A stretch of DNA of 64,000 bases from Mesorhizobium sp. M2A.F.Ca.ET.046.03.2.1 (GCF_003952425.1 NZ_CP034449.1:2728001-2792000); one strand, 5' to 3'; counted from the first letter of the stretch, positions 44,847-53,820 are shown. Program-made: numbers and translations. Notes: generated by a model not told the origin, from the sequence alone.

Positions 44847-46408
44847 TCAACTCCTCCCGCCGCTTGCAGCAGTTTCGGCTTCTTGCCGACCGCCAGCAAG
44901 AGCACGTTCTCCTGGCTGAAATCGTCCTTGTCGAGGATGCCGGAGATCTGCCCCTCATGCATGACCGCGATGCGGTCCGAGACGCCGATCACCTCTTCCA
45001 TGTCGCTGGAGATCATCAGCACCGCGACGCCGGCATCTGCCAGCGCCCGCATCAGTCCGTAGATTTCGGCCTTGGCGCCGATATCGATGCCACGCGTCGG
45101 CTCGTCCAGGATCATAACCTTGGGGTTCATCGCCAGCCATTTGGCGAGGACCACCTTCTGCTGGTTGCCGCCCGAAAGCGTGCCTGTGCGGGTCAAGACC
45201 GAGGGCGCCTTGATGCCCAGGTTCTTCTTCTGCTTTTCCGCCGTCGCAAGCTCGGCGCCGGCCGAGACCAGCGAACGCCTGGCATGCGCCGGCAGGTTGG
45301 GCAGCGAGATGTTCTGGGCGATCGAGAGATCGAGCAATATGCCGGTGAGCTTGCGGTCTTCCGGCACGAGGAAGATGCCGGTCGCTACCGCGTCGGCGGC
45401 CGAGCCGACATTGAGCGGCTTGCCGTCGAGCGTGACGCTGCCGCCCAGCCGCTCGTCAATGCCGAACAGCACGCGCGCGAGCTCGGTGCGGCCGGAGCCG
45501 ACAAGGCCCGCAAGGCCGAGTATCTCCGCGCGCCTCAGCTCGATGCTGACCGGCCGGTCCGGATAGGTGCTGGTGCGGATCGCGTCGGCCGACAGCGCCA
45601 CACTGCCCGGCGCGCGCGTGGCTTCGCCCGCCTTCTCGCGCTCCTTCAGCATGCGGCCGATCATCAGCCTGACCATCTCGTCGTGATTGATCCGGTCCTT
45701 CGCCAGCGTGCCGGCCAGCGTCCCGTCGCGCAGCACCACGACGCGGTCGGCGACGCGCTCGATCTCGTGCAGCCGATGCGAAATGAAGATGACGCTGATG
45801 CCTTGCGCCTTCAGCCCCTTGATGACGTCGAGCAGTTTTTCGGTTTCCGCCATCGGCAGGCTGGAGGTCGGCTCGTCGAGGATCACAAGGCGGGCCCTGA
45901 TCGACAGCGCCTTGGCGATCTCGACCATCTGCTGCTGGGCGAGCGACAGCGACGCGACCGGCGCGTCGGCCGAGAAATTGGCGCCGACACGCTTCAACAG
46001 CGGCGCCACCATTTCGCGCAGCCTGGCGCGGTCGACCAGCCTCAACGGCCCGGCCTTCAGCGGCTCGCGGCCGAAGAAGATGTTGGCGGCGACGTCGAGA
46101 TTTTCGAAGAGATTCAATTCCTGGTGCACGAAAGCGATGCCGGAGCCGATGCTCTGCTCGACGGTCAGCCCGTCATGCGCGACGCCATCGACGGTGATGG
46201 TGCCGCTGTCCGGCCGCGTCACGCCGCCGAGGATCTTCATCAGCGTCGATTTGCCGGCGCCGTTTTCGCCGACAAGGCCGATGACCTCGCCGGGCCGGAC
46301 CTCCATCGAGAACCGGTCCAGCGCGACAACGCCCGGATAGGTCTTGCGCACGGCCTCGAGGCTCAGGAACGGAGCGGTGTCTGGGTGAGTGGTGTCGGTA
46401 GAGGTCAT
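44843..46408 (-). CDS. Ribose-type ABC transporter ATPase, double domain (system B)
   Basis: 521 residues from the ATG at 46408; nine codons upstream a GTG is possible but lies nearer the hairpin. Two nucleotide-binding domains as in RbsA/MglA: first with Walker A GENGAGKST and LSLAQQQMVEIAKA, second with the usual reduced P-loop GSGRTELAR and signature LSGGNQQKVVLAKW. Differs from the single-domain ATPases of systems A and C. Confidence 0.89.
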   Translation of the reverse strand: MTSTDTTHPDTAPFLSLEAVRKTYPGVVALDRFSMEVRPGEVIGLVGENGAGKSTLMKILGGVTRPDSGTITVDGVAHDGLTVEQSIGSGIAFVHQELNLFENLDVAANIFFGREPLKAGPLRLVDRARLREMVAPLLKRVGANFSADAPVASLSLAQQQMVEIAKALSIRARLVILDEPTSSLPMAETEKLLDVIKGLKAQGISVIFISHRLHEIERVADRVVVLRDGTLAGTLAKDRINHDEMVRLMIGRMLKEREKAGEATRAPGSVALSADAIRTSTYPDRPVSIELRRAEILGLAGLVGSGRTELARVLFGIDERLGGSVTLDGKPLNVGSAADAVATGIFLVPEDRKLTGILLDLSIAQNISLPNLPAHARRSLVSAGAELATAEKQKKNLGIKAPSVLTRTGTLSGGNQQKVVLAKWLAMNPKVMILDEPTRGIDIGAKAEIYGLMRALADAGVAVLMISSDMEEVIGVSDRIAVMHEGQISGILDKDDFSQENVLLLAVGKKPKLLQAAGGVE

Positions 46409-46470
46409 CGCGCCTGACAGCAGCCGGTGGGCCACAGACTGACCGGCCTTGGCGGGTCCGTCAATACGAA

Positions 46471-46500
46471 CGCCGGCTCAAGGAATCCCTTGAGCCGGCG
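46471..46500 (-). promoter_or_regulatory. Intercistronic hairpin after the system B binding-protein gene
   Basis: CGCCGGCTCAAGG and CCTTGAGCCGGCG form a perfect 13-bp stem with a four-base loop, 14 bases after the binding-protein stop on the minus strand. No T-tract. Probable message-stabilising or attenuating element between binding-protein and ATPase genes. Confidence 0.72.
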
Positions 46501-46514
46501 CACCTGTCTTGGGC

Positions 46515-47477
46515 TTACTTGCCCTGCATCGCCTTGAGGTTGGCGGCGTAGGCGTCGACATCATCCTTGCCGATGATCTTGGTCGGGATGATGATCAAGC
46601 CGTTGGCCGGGATGCCCGACTTGTCGCCCTTGAGGTAGGAAGCCATCAGCTTCATGCCCTGATAGGCCCATTCGAAGGGCTGCTGCACCACGGTCGCGGC
46701 AACAGTGCCTTCCTTGACGCCGCCCAGCGTGATCGGATCGTCGTCGAAGCCGACGACGGTGATCTGGCCGAGCTTGCCGGCGTCGCGCAGCGCTTCATAG
46801 ATGCGCGGCGTGTTGTAGGAATAGAAGCCGACCATGCAGGTGATGTCTGGGCTGGCAACCAGCGCGTCCTCGACATTCTTCTTGGCGCGCGCCTGGTCGA
46901 TATCGTCGCCGCGCACGTCGACCAGCTCGATCTTGCTGCCGGCGAGCCCGTCCTTCATGCCCTGGATGCGCTCCTTAGCGTTGTCGGCGCCGAGCAGGCC
47001 GACGAAGCCGAGGCACTTGCCGCCGTCCGGCATCGCCTTCTTGGCGATCTCGGCCGCCTGCTTGCCGGCATCGACGTTGGACGAGCCGATATAGGCGACG
47101 CGCTTGGTCTGCGGCGCGTCGGAGTCGGTGGTGAACAGCGCGGTTTCGGACGCGATCTTGTTCAGCCCGTCGGTCGAGGTCTTGGGATCGACGGCCGAGA
47201 CCATGATGCCCTTGACGCCAGCCGTCACCAAGTCATCCATCAGCCGCTGCTGGATGGCGACCGAGGACTGTTCGGGATACTTCAGCTCGAGATTATAGTC
47301 GGGCAGTTCGCCCTGCGCCTTCTTAACGCCGGCTTCCGCCGCCTTCCAGAAGTCTGACGCGCCGTTGACGACGAAGGCCAGCGTCGGCTTGTCGTCCGCG
47401 CGGGTAACCGCCGTGGCCGCAAGTCCGATGAGCAGGGCCGCCGCGGCGACAGATGCGTTACGGATCATGGATTTCAT
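46515..47477 (-). CDS. Ribose-type ABC transporter substrate-binding protein (system B)
   Basis: 320 residues, GGGAGGTTGAACT before the ATG. Signal peptide ending TAVTRAD near residue 28. LacI/ribose-type binding fold: LAFVVNGASDFWKAAEAGVK, GVKGIMVSAVDPKTSTDGL, YIGSSNVDAGKQAAE, GFDDDPITLGGV. Ligand unknown. First gene of system B, divergent from the LacI regulator at 48101. Confidence 0.87.
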   Translation of the reverse strand: MKSMIRNASVAAAALLIGLAATAVTRADDKPTLAFVVNGASDFWKAAEAGVKKAQGELPDYNLELKYPEQSSVAIQQRLMDDLVTAGVKGIMVSAVDPKTSTDGLNKIASETALFTTDSDAPQTKRVAYIGSSNVDAGKQAAEIAKKAMPDGGKCLGFVGLLGADNAKERIQGMKDGLAGSKIELVDVRGDDIDQARAKKNVEDALVASPDITCMVGFYSYNTPRIYEALRDAGKLGQITVVGFDDDPITLGGVKEGTVAATVVQQPFEWAYQGMKLMASYLKGDKSGIPANGLIIIPTKIIGKDDVDAYAANLKAMQGK

Positions 47478-48100
47478 AGTTCAACCTCCCTTGTAGAACC
47501 TGACTGTAGAACTCGTCGCCGATGTCTGGCCGCGGTCCGGACAACCCTCCTCCTCAAGGGTCTGGCGCAAAGGTCCGCCGACTTAAGAACGGTGCCGATC
47601 GGGCCGCGGTCGAGACACTAGACACTCATGTGGCGTTCGTAAATAGTCCGATTTGTCCGACATTTCGTGGAAACGGATGCAGGCCCAGACCGGCGATAAA
47701 AGCCGGGTTTCGAGCGAGCGTCCCTCGCACCTGCCGCGCCGAACGGATGCCCGGACAGCCACGGCGAGTTGACAGTAGAACGCTTGCCGCTATTAGTAAA
47801 GACTATTAGTTATGAAGCCGCGAGGCGCACTTTCGACGCGGAGGAGACGCTGGTCGAAGGACGTGCCGGGAGTAAGGAGGGCGAGCGCTACAAAGTCTGC
47901 AGCCGCGCGGAAAATGGCCGAATTGTCAGCATTGCTGACCTTGTCTGACCGGTTTCGTCGCAAAGCGGCGTAGCCAGCGATTTGCATGTCATGCCTGCTA
48001 ATACATATTAGTTGGCGCATGTCGGTAAACGCAGCGGCCTCGACCATCTTGCCGTTGCCGCCGCCTTTGATTTAGAGCCGGCTGGGTTTGGGAAACGACC
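47478..48100. promoter_or_regulatory. Divergent promoter region of system B and its LacI regulator, with candidate operator
   Basis: 623 bases without a supported gene. CTAATACATATTAG at 47998-48011 is a perfect 6-2-6 inverted repeat 89 bases before the LacI start. CTATTAGT occurs twice as a direct repeat at 47790-47797 and 47803-47810 and shares the TATTAG half-site. These are plausible sites for the LacI regulator encoded beside them. Confidence 0.45.
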
Positions 48101-49213
48101 ATGAGCGAACCGACGGACCTGCGCGATCCTCCCGGGGCTTCCAGGCGCCGCAAGCCGGCGGCCAAGCCGAAGGGGCGCGTGACCATGACCGACATTGCGC
48201 GCGCCGCCGGCTGCTCGCAGGCGACGGTCTCGTTCGTGCTCAACAATTCGCCGGGCATCAGGCTGTCGCAGCAGACACGCGACCGGGTGATCGAGGCGGC
48301 GCGGGCGCTGGGCTATTCGCCGCCGGTCTTCTCGGCGCTCAGGCCGCCGGTGACGCCGTTCGAGGGCCTGGACGGCGTCATCGGCTTCGCGGTCGACCAG
48401 CTCGCCACCAGCCCCGAGGCGGTGGTCGCCATCGAGGGCGCGCGGCAGGCCTCGTGGAACGCCGGCAACGTGCTCTTGGTTGCGCAGACCATGGGCGACG
48501 CGGTGATGGAGCCGCGCGCGATTTCAGCGCTGACGCGGCGGGGCATCTCGGCGCTGATCTATATGACCATCTTCACGCGCGAGATCACGGCGCCGGATTT
48601 CCTCTACAGCCTCGACATCCCGGTCGTCCTGCTCAACTGCTACACCGCCGACTATGCCTTCCCGGCCGTGGTTCCCTCCGAGATCGCCGGCGGCCAGAGC
48701 GCGACAAGGCACCTGATCGCGCATGGCCATCGCCGCATCGCCACCATCACCGGCGAACCGTGGATGCAAGCCGCGCAGGATCGGCTCAAGGGCTACCGTC
48801 GTGCCCTCGCTACCGCCGACATCCCCTTCGATCCCGAACTGGTGGTCGAGGGCGACTGGTCGGCCAGCGCCGGCTACGCCGCGACGGTGAAACTGCTTGG
48901 ACTCAAGGAGCGGCCCACCGCGATCTTCTGCCAGAACGACCGCACCGCGATCGGCTGCTACGAGGCGCTGAAGGAAGCCGGCCTGCATATCCCGCGGGAC
49001 ATCTCCGTGGTCGGCTATGACGACGAGGAGATCGCCCGTCATCTCTTCCCGCCGCTGACCACTTCGATCCTGCCGCATCTGGCGATGGGCCAATGGGCGA
49101 TCGAGCAGTTGGAAACCCCGCCGACGCCCGGCCGCGGCCGCTATCCCATCACCAAATTGGAGTGCCCGCTGGTGGAGCGGGAGAGCGTGGCGGGCGTGAA
49201 ATCACCTACATAA
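48101..49213 (+). CDS. LacI-family regulator (system B)
   Basis: 370 residues. Helix-turn-helix MTDIARAAGCSQATVSFVLN at about 28-47, preceded by a basic arm, then a ribose-binding-type effector domain with GGQSATRHLIAHGHRRIATI and STVVGYDDEEIA-like ISVVGYDDEEIARHLFPPLT. Divergent from the system B transporter and likely its regulator. Confidence 0.87.
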   Translation: MSEPTDLRDPPGASRRRKPAAKPKGRVTMTDIARAAGCSQATVSFVLNNSPGIRLSQQTRDRVIEAARALGYSPPVFSALRPPVTPFEGLDGVIGFAVDQLATSPEAVVAIEGARQASWNAGNVLLVAQTMGDAVMEPRAISALTRRGISALIYMTIFTREITAPDFLYSLDIPVVLLNCYTADYAFPAVVPSEIAGGQSATRHLIAHGHRRIATITGEPWMQAAQDRLKGYRRALATADIPFDPELVVEGDWSASAGYAATVKLLGLKERPTAIFCQNDRTAIGCYEALKEAGLHIPRDISVVGYDDEEIARHLFPPLTTSILPHLAMGQWAIEQLETPPTPGRGRYPITKLECPLVERESVAGVKSPT

Positions 49214-49317
49214 CCGCCGATCCGGTCGGCTACCTTGCTGCCGATGTTGCAGATTGCCCGGCGACTATGCAGCAGTTGCGCCGTCGTTTAGCTTAAGCTG
49301 ATGAAAGGGAGGTTCCG

Positions 49318-50118
49318 ATGACGTCCACCTTCACCGTCCATGCAGCATCCGGTTATGAGCAACTCATGGGGCGCTGGAGCCAAAGGCTCGCGCCCAAATT
49401 CATCGATTTCGCCGGGCTTGCCCCCGGCGAGACAATCCTGGATGTCGGCTGCGGCACCGGGAGCCTGACCTTCGAGCTGGCGAAATCGGCCGATCTTGCC
49501 GAGATCCAGGCCATCGATTTTTCCCCGGTCTTCGTGGCGGCGACGAAGGAGAAAAACACCGATCCGCGCATCACCATCAGCCAGGCCGATGCCACGGCGC
49601 TGCCTTTCGCGGACAATGCATTCGACCGCGCGCTGGCGCTGCTGGTGCTGCATTTCGTGCCGGAGGCCGGCAAGGCGGTGGCCGAGATGCGCCGCGTGGT
49701 GCGACCAGGCGGCATAGTCGCGGCAGTGGTCTGGGACCATTACGGCGGCATGACCGGGATGCGCATGATGATCGACACTATGGCGGCGCTCAGCGAAAGC
49801 GGACGCCAAATGCGCAGCCGCTACTGCTTCCAGCCGATGATGCAGCCGGGCGAGATGAAGCGGACCTTTGTCGAGCAGGGTCTCGTCGAAGTCACCGAGG
49901 CCGAGCTGATGATCCGCATGGACTACGCGGATTTCGACGACCTCTGGGCGCCGATCGGCGCCGGAGAAGGCCCGCTCGGCAAATACATCACCACTCTGGA
50001 TACGGCCGAGCGGCAGCGCGTCGAGGCCGCCATGCGCGATGCCTATCAGGCCGGCCGGCCCGACGGCCCGCGATCCTTCGCCAATGTCGCCTGGGCCTGT
50101 CGCGGCATCGTGCCCTGA
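49318..50118 (+). CDS. Class I SAM-dependent methyltransferase
   Basis: 266 residues, GGGAGGTTCCG before the ATG. Motif I ILDVGCGTG near residue 40, then IQAIDFSPVFVAAT, ADATALPFADNAFDRALALL and MRRVVRPGGIVAAVVWDHYGG. Methyltransferase type 11 group; substrate unknown. Convergent with the WYL regulator gene 14 bases away. Confidence 0.84.
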   Translation: MTSTFTVHAASGYEQLMGRWSQRLAPKFIDFAGLAPGETILDVGCGTGSLTFELAKSADLAEIQAIDFSPVFVAATKEKNTDPRITISQADATALPFADNAFDRALALLVLHFVPEAGKAVAEMRRVVRPGGIVAAVVWDHYGGMTGMRMMIDTMAALSESGRQMRSRYCFQPMMQPGEMKRTFVEQGLVEVTEAELMIRMDYADFDDLWAPIGAGEGPLGKYITTLDTAERQRVEAAMRDAYQAGRPDGPRSFANVAWACRGIVP

Positions 50119-50132
50119 AGCCAAGGCGCGCG

Positions 50133-50837
50133 TCAGTTGCCGCCGGTGGCCGCGGCATTGATCTCCCAGCCGTCGACCCAGACCTGCCGCAGCCGGTCGC
50201 CCTCGCCCTTGAACCACAGGTTCGTTGGCCGGCAGTCCTCGATGCGGTCGCTGCGGAAATTGCGGATCGCCTGGCGCAACTCGCACCAGGCGACGATGTT
50301 GGCGGTCTCGGCATAATAGATCAGCGCGACCGGACGGATGATGCGCTCGCTCGCCCGTCCCGCCTCGTCGCGGTAGGAGAGAGCGAGCTTCTCCTCGTCG
50401 CGGATGGCGCGGCGGACCTGCGCAAGGTCGACGGCGGAAGCTGAAGGCGCCGCAAAACCCCAGGCATGAAGCGCATTGGCGTCGAGCGTCTGCCGCAAGG
50501 GCGACGGCACGGCGCCGGCGATCTTGGCGCCGACGCGTTTTGCCGCCTGCTTCAGCTCGTCGTCACCGGTGCGTTCGAGCAGCGCCAGCGACAGCACGAT
50601 CGCTTCCATCTCCTCGATGGAAAACATCAGCGGCGGCAGGTCGAAGCCGGGGCGCAATATGTAGCCGATGCCCCGTCCGCCCTCGATCGGCACGCGCATC
50701 GCCTGCAGGGCGGCGATGTCGCGATAGACCGAGCGCACCGTCACCTCCAGTTGTCCGGCCATCGCAGCTGCGGTCACCGGTTTTCTGGCCAGACGCAGGA
50801 TCTGGATGATCTCGAACAGGCGCGAGGCCTTGCGCAT
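50133..50837 (-). CDS. YafY-type HTH/WYL transcriptional regulator
   Basis: 234 residues from the ATG at 50837 (MRKASRLFEIIQILR). N-terminal HTH_11 (KPVTAAAMAGQLEVTVRSVYRDIAAL) and a C-terminal WYL domain (LALSYRDEAGRASERIIRPV, LIYYAETANIVAWCELRQAI, RNFRSDRI). Divergent from the LysE-type exporter, with 127 bases between, and possibly its regulator. Confidence 0.86.
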   Translation of the reverse strand: MRKASRLFEIIQILRLARKPVTAAAMAGQLEVTVRSVYRDIAALQAMRVPIEGGRGIGYILRPGFDLPPLMFSIEEMEAIVLSLALLERTGDDELKQAAKRVGAKIAGAVPSPLRQTLDANALHAWGFAAPSASAVDLAQVRRAIRDEEKLALSYRDEAGRASERIIRPVALIYYAETANIVAWCELRQAIRNFRSDRIEDCRPTNLWFKGEGDRLRQVWVDGWEINAAATGGN

Positions 50838-50964
50838 TTTTCCACCCGACCGAAACGCAACTGACACATCCCCGTCAGTTGGCGTGACCTATAGGGCCGC
50901 CTACGCACTTCAAAAATCAACAGATTCCTTTTTGCCCCGGCGGGCGAAGCGACAGGCAACTGAC

Positions 50965-51600
50965 ATGAGCTATGGCGAAAACCTCTGGCTGTTCTTCGTG
51001 CTTCTGTTCGGCATCATCGCCGTTCCGGGCATGGATATGCTGTTCGTGCTGGCCAACGCGCTGACCGGCGGCAGCAACCGTGGCCTGGCCGCGACCGCAG
51101 GCATCATGCTCGGCGGCGCGGTGCACACGCTGAACGGGGCGATCGGGGTCGGCCTGCTCATGCATTTCGTGCCGGTGCTGTTCACGCCGCTGCTTATCGT
51201 CGGCGCCGCCTATATGGCCTATATCGGCATTTCGCTGATGCGCAGCTCGATCACCGTCGGCGATGACGGGCCAGCCGGCAGCCGCTCGGCCTGGCAGGCG
51301 TTCCGCCAGGGCCTGGTCACCTGCCTGATCAATCCGAAGGCCTATCTCTTCATCCTTGCCGTCTATCCGCAATTCCTGAAGCCGGCTTACGGTCCGATCT
51401 GGATGCAGGCGACGATCATGGGATTGCTGACGGTCGCCACACAGGCGGCGATCTATGGCGGGCTCGCCGTTACAGCGGGCCGCAGCCGGGGGCTGCTGGT
51501 CGACAATCCGCGAGCGACCATATTCGCAGGCCGCGCAGCAGGGTTGTTGCTGTTCGGGGTATCGATCTTCACCGCCTGGGAAGGGTTGAGGGCGGCCTGA
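50965..51600 (+). CDS. LysE/RhtB-family exporter
   Basis: 211 residues, six hydrophobic segments. N-terminal FGIIAVPGMDMLFVLANALT with PGP-like PGMDM, GGAVHTL, and ACLINPK-like VTCLINPKAYLFILAVYPQF typical of LysE/RhtB amino-acid and metabolite exporters. Substrate unknown. Confidence 0.85.
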   Translation: MSYGENLWLFFVLLFGIIAVPGMDMLFVLANALTGGSNRGLAATAGIMLGGAVHTLNGAIGVGLLMHFVPVLFTPLLIVGAAYMAYIGISLMRSSITVGDDGPAGSRSAWQAFRQGLVTCLINPKAYLFILAVYPQFLKPAYGPIWMQATIMGLLTVATQAAIYGGLAVTAGRSRGLLVDNPRATIFAGRAAGLLLFGVSIFTAWEGLRAA

Positions 51601-51611
51601 CCGCCGCCCTC
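51588..51611. terminator. Convergent hairpin between the LysE-type gene and aroG
   Basis: GAGGGCGG (51588-51595) pairs with CCGCCCTC (51604-51611) across the LysE stop. The adjacent genes converge here with 21 bases between stops, so a bidirectional hairpin terminator is plausible, though no T-tract is seen. Confidence 0.45.
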
Positions 51612-51621
51612 TGCATTCGGC

Positions 51622-52713
51622 TTATGCCGCGCCCTGGCGGCTGGCGAGCAACTCGCGCTTCACGGACCGGCGCCATTCGACGGCGCCGGCAAGGCCGTGA
51701 AGCACGGTCTCGGTGGTCGCCCAGTCGATGCAGCCGTCGGTGATGCTCTGGCCGTAGGTAAGCGGCTTGCCGGGCACGACGTCCTGGCGGCCGGCGACGA
51801 GATTGCTCTCGATCATGACGCCGATGATGCGCTCGTCGCCGGCTGCGACCTGACCGGCAACGTCATGCGCCACCTTCGGCTGGTTCTCCGGCTTCTTGGC
51901 GCTGTTGGCGTGGCTGACATCGATCATCAGCCGCGGAGCGATGCCGATGCGGCCGAGCTCGGCGGCGGCGGCATCGACGCTTGCGGCATCGTAGTTCGGC
52001 TGAATGCCGCCGCGCAGGATCACATGGCAATCCTCATTGCCCGTGGTGGCCGCGATCGCACTGCGGCCGCCCTTGGTCACCGCCATGAAATGATGCGGCT
52101 GGGCTGCCGACTTCACCGCTTCGCCGGCGATCCTGAGATTGCCGTCGGTGCCATTCTTGAAGCCAACCGGGCAGGAGAGGCCCGATGCCAGCTCGCGATG
52201 GATCTGGCTTTCGGTCGTGCGCGCGCCGATGGCGCCCCAGGCGACGAGGTCGGCGATGTATTGTGGGATGGTCATGTCGAGGAACTCGGTCGCCGCCGGC
52301 AGGCCGAGATTGTTGACGGCCGACAGCACGTTGCGCGCCATGCGCAAGCCCTTCTCGATGTTGAAGCTGCCGTCGAGATCGGGATCGTTGATCAGCCCCT
52401 TCCAGCCGAGCGTGGTGCGCGGCTTCTCGAAATAGACGCGCATGACGATCTCGAGCCGGTCGGCCAGGGTCTCGCGCAGCGCCGCCAGACGGCTGGCATA
52501 GTCAACGGCCGCGACCGGATCGTGGATGGAACAAGGGCCGACGATGACAAGCAGTCGATCGTCGGCCCCGGTCAGGATCGAATGAATGGTGTTGCGCGAG
52601 GCGGCAACGGTGCGCGTCGCGGTGAGCGAGCGCGGTATCTCGCGCATCACCTCGTCCGGCGTGCTCAAGGCTCTGATTTCGGTGACCCGAAGGTCGTCTG
52701 TGGTGGTCAACAC
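51622..52713 (-). CDS. aroG: 3-deoxy-7-phosphoheptulonate (DAHP) synthase, class I
   Basis: 363 residues. Class I (AroFGH-type) DAHP synthase: VIVGPCSIHDP, RVYFEKPRTTLGWKGLINDP, GARTTESQIHRELASGLSCP, GFKNGTDGN, HVILRGG and MIDVSHANSAK. It joins phosphoenolpyruvate and erythrose 4-phosphate, the first step of aromatic amino-acid synthesis. A leader peptide and terminator 41-177 bases upstream indicate attenuation by aromatic amino acids. aroF would be an equally valid symbol. Confidence 0.92.
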   Translation of the reverse strand: MLTTTDDLRVTEIRALSTPDEVMREIPRSLTATRTVAASRNTIHSILTGADDRLLVIVGPCSIHDPVAAVDYASRLAALRETLADRLEIVMRVYFEKPRTTLGWKGLINDPDLDGSFNIEKGLRMARNVLSAVNNLGLPAATEFLDMTIPQYIADLVAWGAIGARTTESQIHRELASGLSCPVGFKNGTDGNLRIAGEAVKSAAQPHHFMAVTKGGRSAIAATTGNEDCHVILRGGIQPNYDAASVDAAAAELGRIGIAPRLMIDVSHANSAKKPENQPKVAHDVAGQVAAGDERIIGVMIESNLVAGRQDVVPGKPLTYGQSITDGCIDWATTETVLHGLAGAVEWRRSVKRELLASRQGAA

Positions 52714-52754
52714 GGCTTTCTGCTCCTGATTTAGGAGACCTGCCGGCTTGAAAC

Positions 52755-52778
52755 AAAAAAGCCGCCAGGTCTGGCGGC
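52755..52778 (-). terminator. Attenuator terminator upstream of aroG
   Basis: On the minus strand GCCGCCAG (52768-52761 complement of CTGGCGGC at 52771-52778) forms an 8-bp GC stem with a two-base loop, followed by TTTTTT and GTTT. It lies 42 bases before the aroG start, so as a terminator it would stop transcription ahead of the gene unless the stem is prevented from forming. Confidence 0.87.
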
Positions 52779-52803
52779 TTGTCGGATTTTGATCTGGAGT
52801 TTT

Positions 52804-52890
52804 TCAGATCGAGCGCAATCCTCCCGCCGCCAGCGAGCTACCGTAGCTAAAGTACCAAAACGAGGCGGTCAGGTGGATCATGCGGCTCAT
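52804..52890 (-). CDS. Aromatic leader peptide of the aroG attenuator
   Basis: A 28-codon frame from the ATG at 52890 reads MSRMIHLTASFWYFSYGSSL and ends AAGGLRSI. Six of codons 11-16 except one are aromatic: Phe-Trp-Tyr-Phe-Ser-Tyr. A second in-frame ATG at 52881 could also start it. No strong ribosome site is visible. Just after the aromatic codons the transcript has CTGGCGGC (52833-52826), identical to the 3' arm of the terminator and complementary to its 5' arm, which is the antiterminator segment of a classical ribosome-mediated attenuator. Confidence 0.82.
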   Translation of the reverse strand: MSRMIHLTASFWYFSYGSSLAAGGLRSI

Positions 52891-52915
52891 ATAGTCGATG
52901 CGAGGGCGGTTGTCA

Positions 52916-53710
52916 CTACTCCCCAATCACGCCGGCTATGTTCTGATCATAATCGACGAGGGAGCCGGTCATGACGCCGGCCTGAGGGCTCAGCATATAG
53001 GTGATCAGCCGGGCTAGCTGCGCCGGCTTGACCAGCTGGCCCATCGGCTGCGCTGCCTCTGCCTTCTCCAGCCAGTCATCCGACGCTCCGTGCCATTTCT
53101 TCTGCACGATCGCCTCGCCCTCGGTGTCCATCCATCCCGGCAGCACGGCGTTGCAGCGGATGCGGTTCTTCCGGTAGGCGCTGGCGACATTCTTGGTCAG
53201 CGTCATCAGCGCACCTTTGCTGGTCGAATAGGGCGTGAGGAAGGACTGGCCGGCATGCGCCGACATCGACAGCACGTTGACGATCGAGCCGGGCGCCTTG
53301 CGCTCCAGCAGATGCGCGACAAGGCCCTGCATCAGGAAGAAGGGGCCGCGGACATTGGTGTCGAAGATCTGGTTGAAGAGTTCTTCGGTGGTCTCCACTA
53401 ACGACCCCCGCGCGGACGTGGCGGCGGCGTTGACCAGCGCGTTCAAGGTTCCGAAATGCTCAAGCGCCGTCGCGACCGCGCGCTTGCAGTCGGCGACCTT
53501 GGCGACATCGGCGCTGATGAAGATGGCGTCGACGCCGTTTTTCTTCAGCACTGCCACCGCCTTGTCGCCCTTTTCCTGCGAGCGGCCGATCAGCGCGAGC
53601 GCGCGGCAGCCCTCGTCTGCAAGCGCTTCCGCGACGGCGAAGCCGATGCCCTGCGCGCCGCCGGTGACGATGGCGCGTGTTTCTGAATTGCGACCGGCCA
53701 AACCGCTCAT
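52916..53710 (-). CDS. SDR-family oxidoreductase next to inositol dehydrogenase
   Basis: 264 residues. NAD(P) motif TGGAQGIG (16-23), NAAA (94-97) in place of NNAG, catalytic Ser148, Tyr161 and Lys165. Such SDR genes accompany iolG and inositol ABC genes in rhizobia and may act on an inositol isomer or keto-cyclitol. It ends 25 bases before the aroG leader start, so the aroG promoter must lie inside this gene or the operons are linked. Confidence 0.83.
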   Translation of the reverse strand: MSGLAGRNSETRAIVTGGAQGIGFAVAEALADEGCRALALIGRSQEKGDKAVAVLKKNGVDAIFISADVAKVADCKRAVATALEHFGTLNALVNAAATSARGSLVETTEELFNQIFDTNVRGPFFLMQGLVAHLLERKAPGSIVNVLSMSAHAGQSFLTPYSTSKGALMTLTKNVASAYRKNRIRCNAVLPGWMDTEGEAIVQKKWHGASDDWLEKAEAAQPMGQLVKPAQLARLITYMLSPQAGVMTGSLVDYDQNIAGVIGE

Positions 53711-53820
53711 CGCTGTGCTCCTGTGTTTTGAATGACCAATGGATTTTCGAGATTCATTGACGTTCCGTTCGGTTTCCCGGTGCCTTGGCCCACGTTGATA
53801 ACTTGGCCGAAGCGGCCCGA

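Larger units (their letters stand above)
52751..52890 (-). promoter_or_regulatory. aroG transcription attenuator (leader RNA)
   Basis: In transcription order: leader peptide codons FWYFSY; a small AGCTAC-GTAGCT hairpin overlapping those codons (52850-52838 region); antiterminator strand CTGGCGGC; terminator arms GCCGCCAG and CTGGCGGC; T-tract. An upstream ACCGCC within the leader can pair with the antiterminator strand when the ribosome does not stall. Stalling at Phe, Trp or Tyr codons would free CTGGCGGC to pair with GCCGCCAG and allow readthrough into aroG. Confidence 0.82.
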
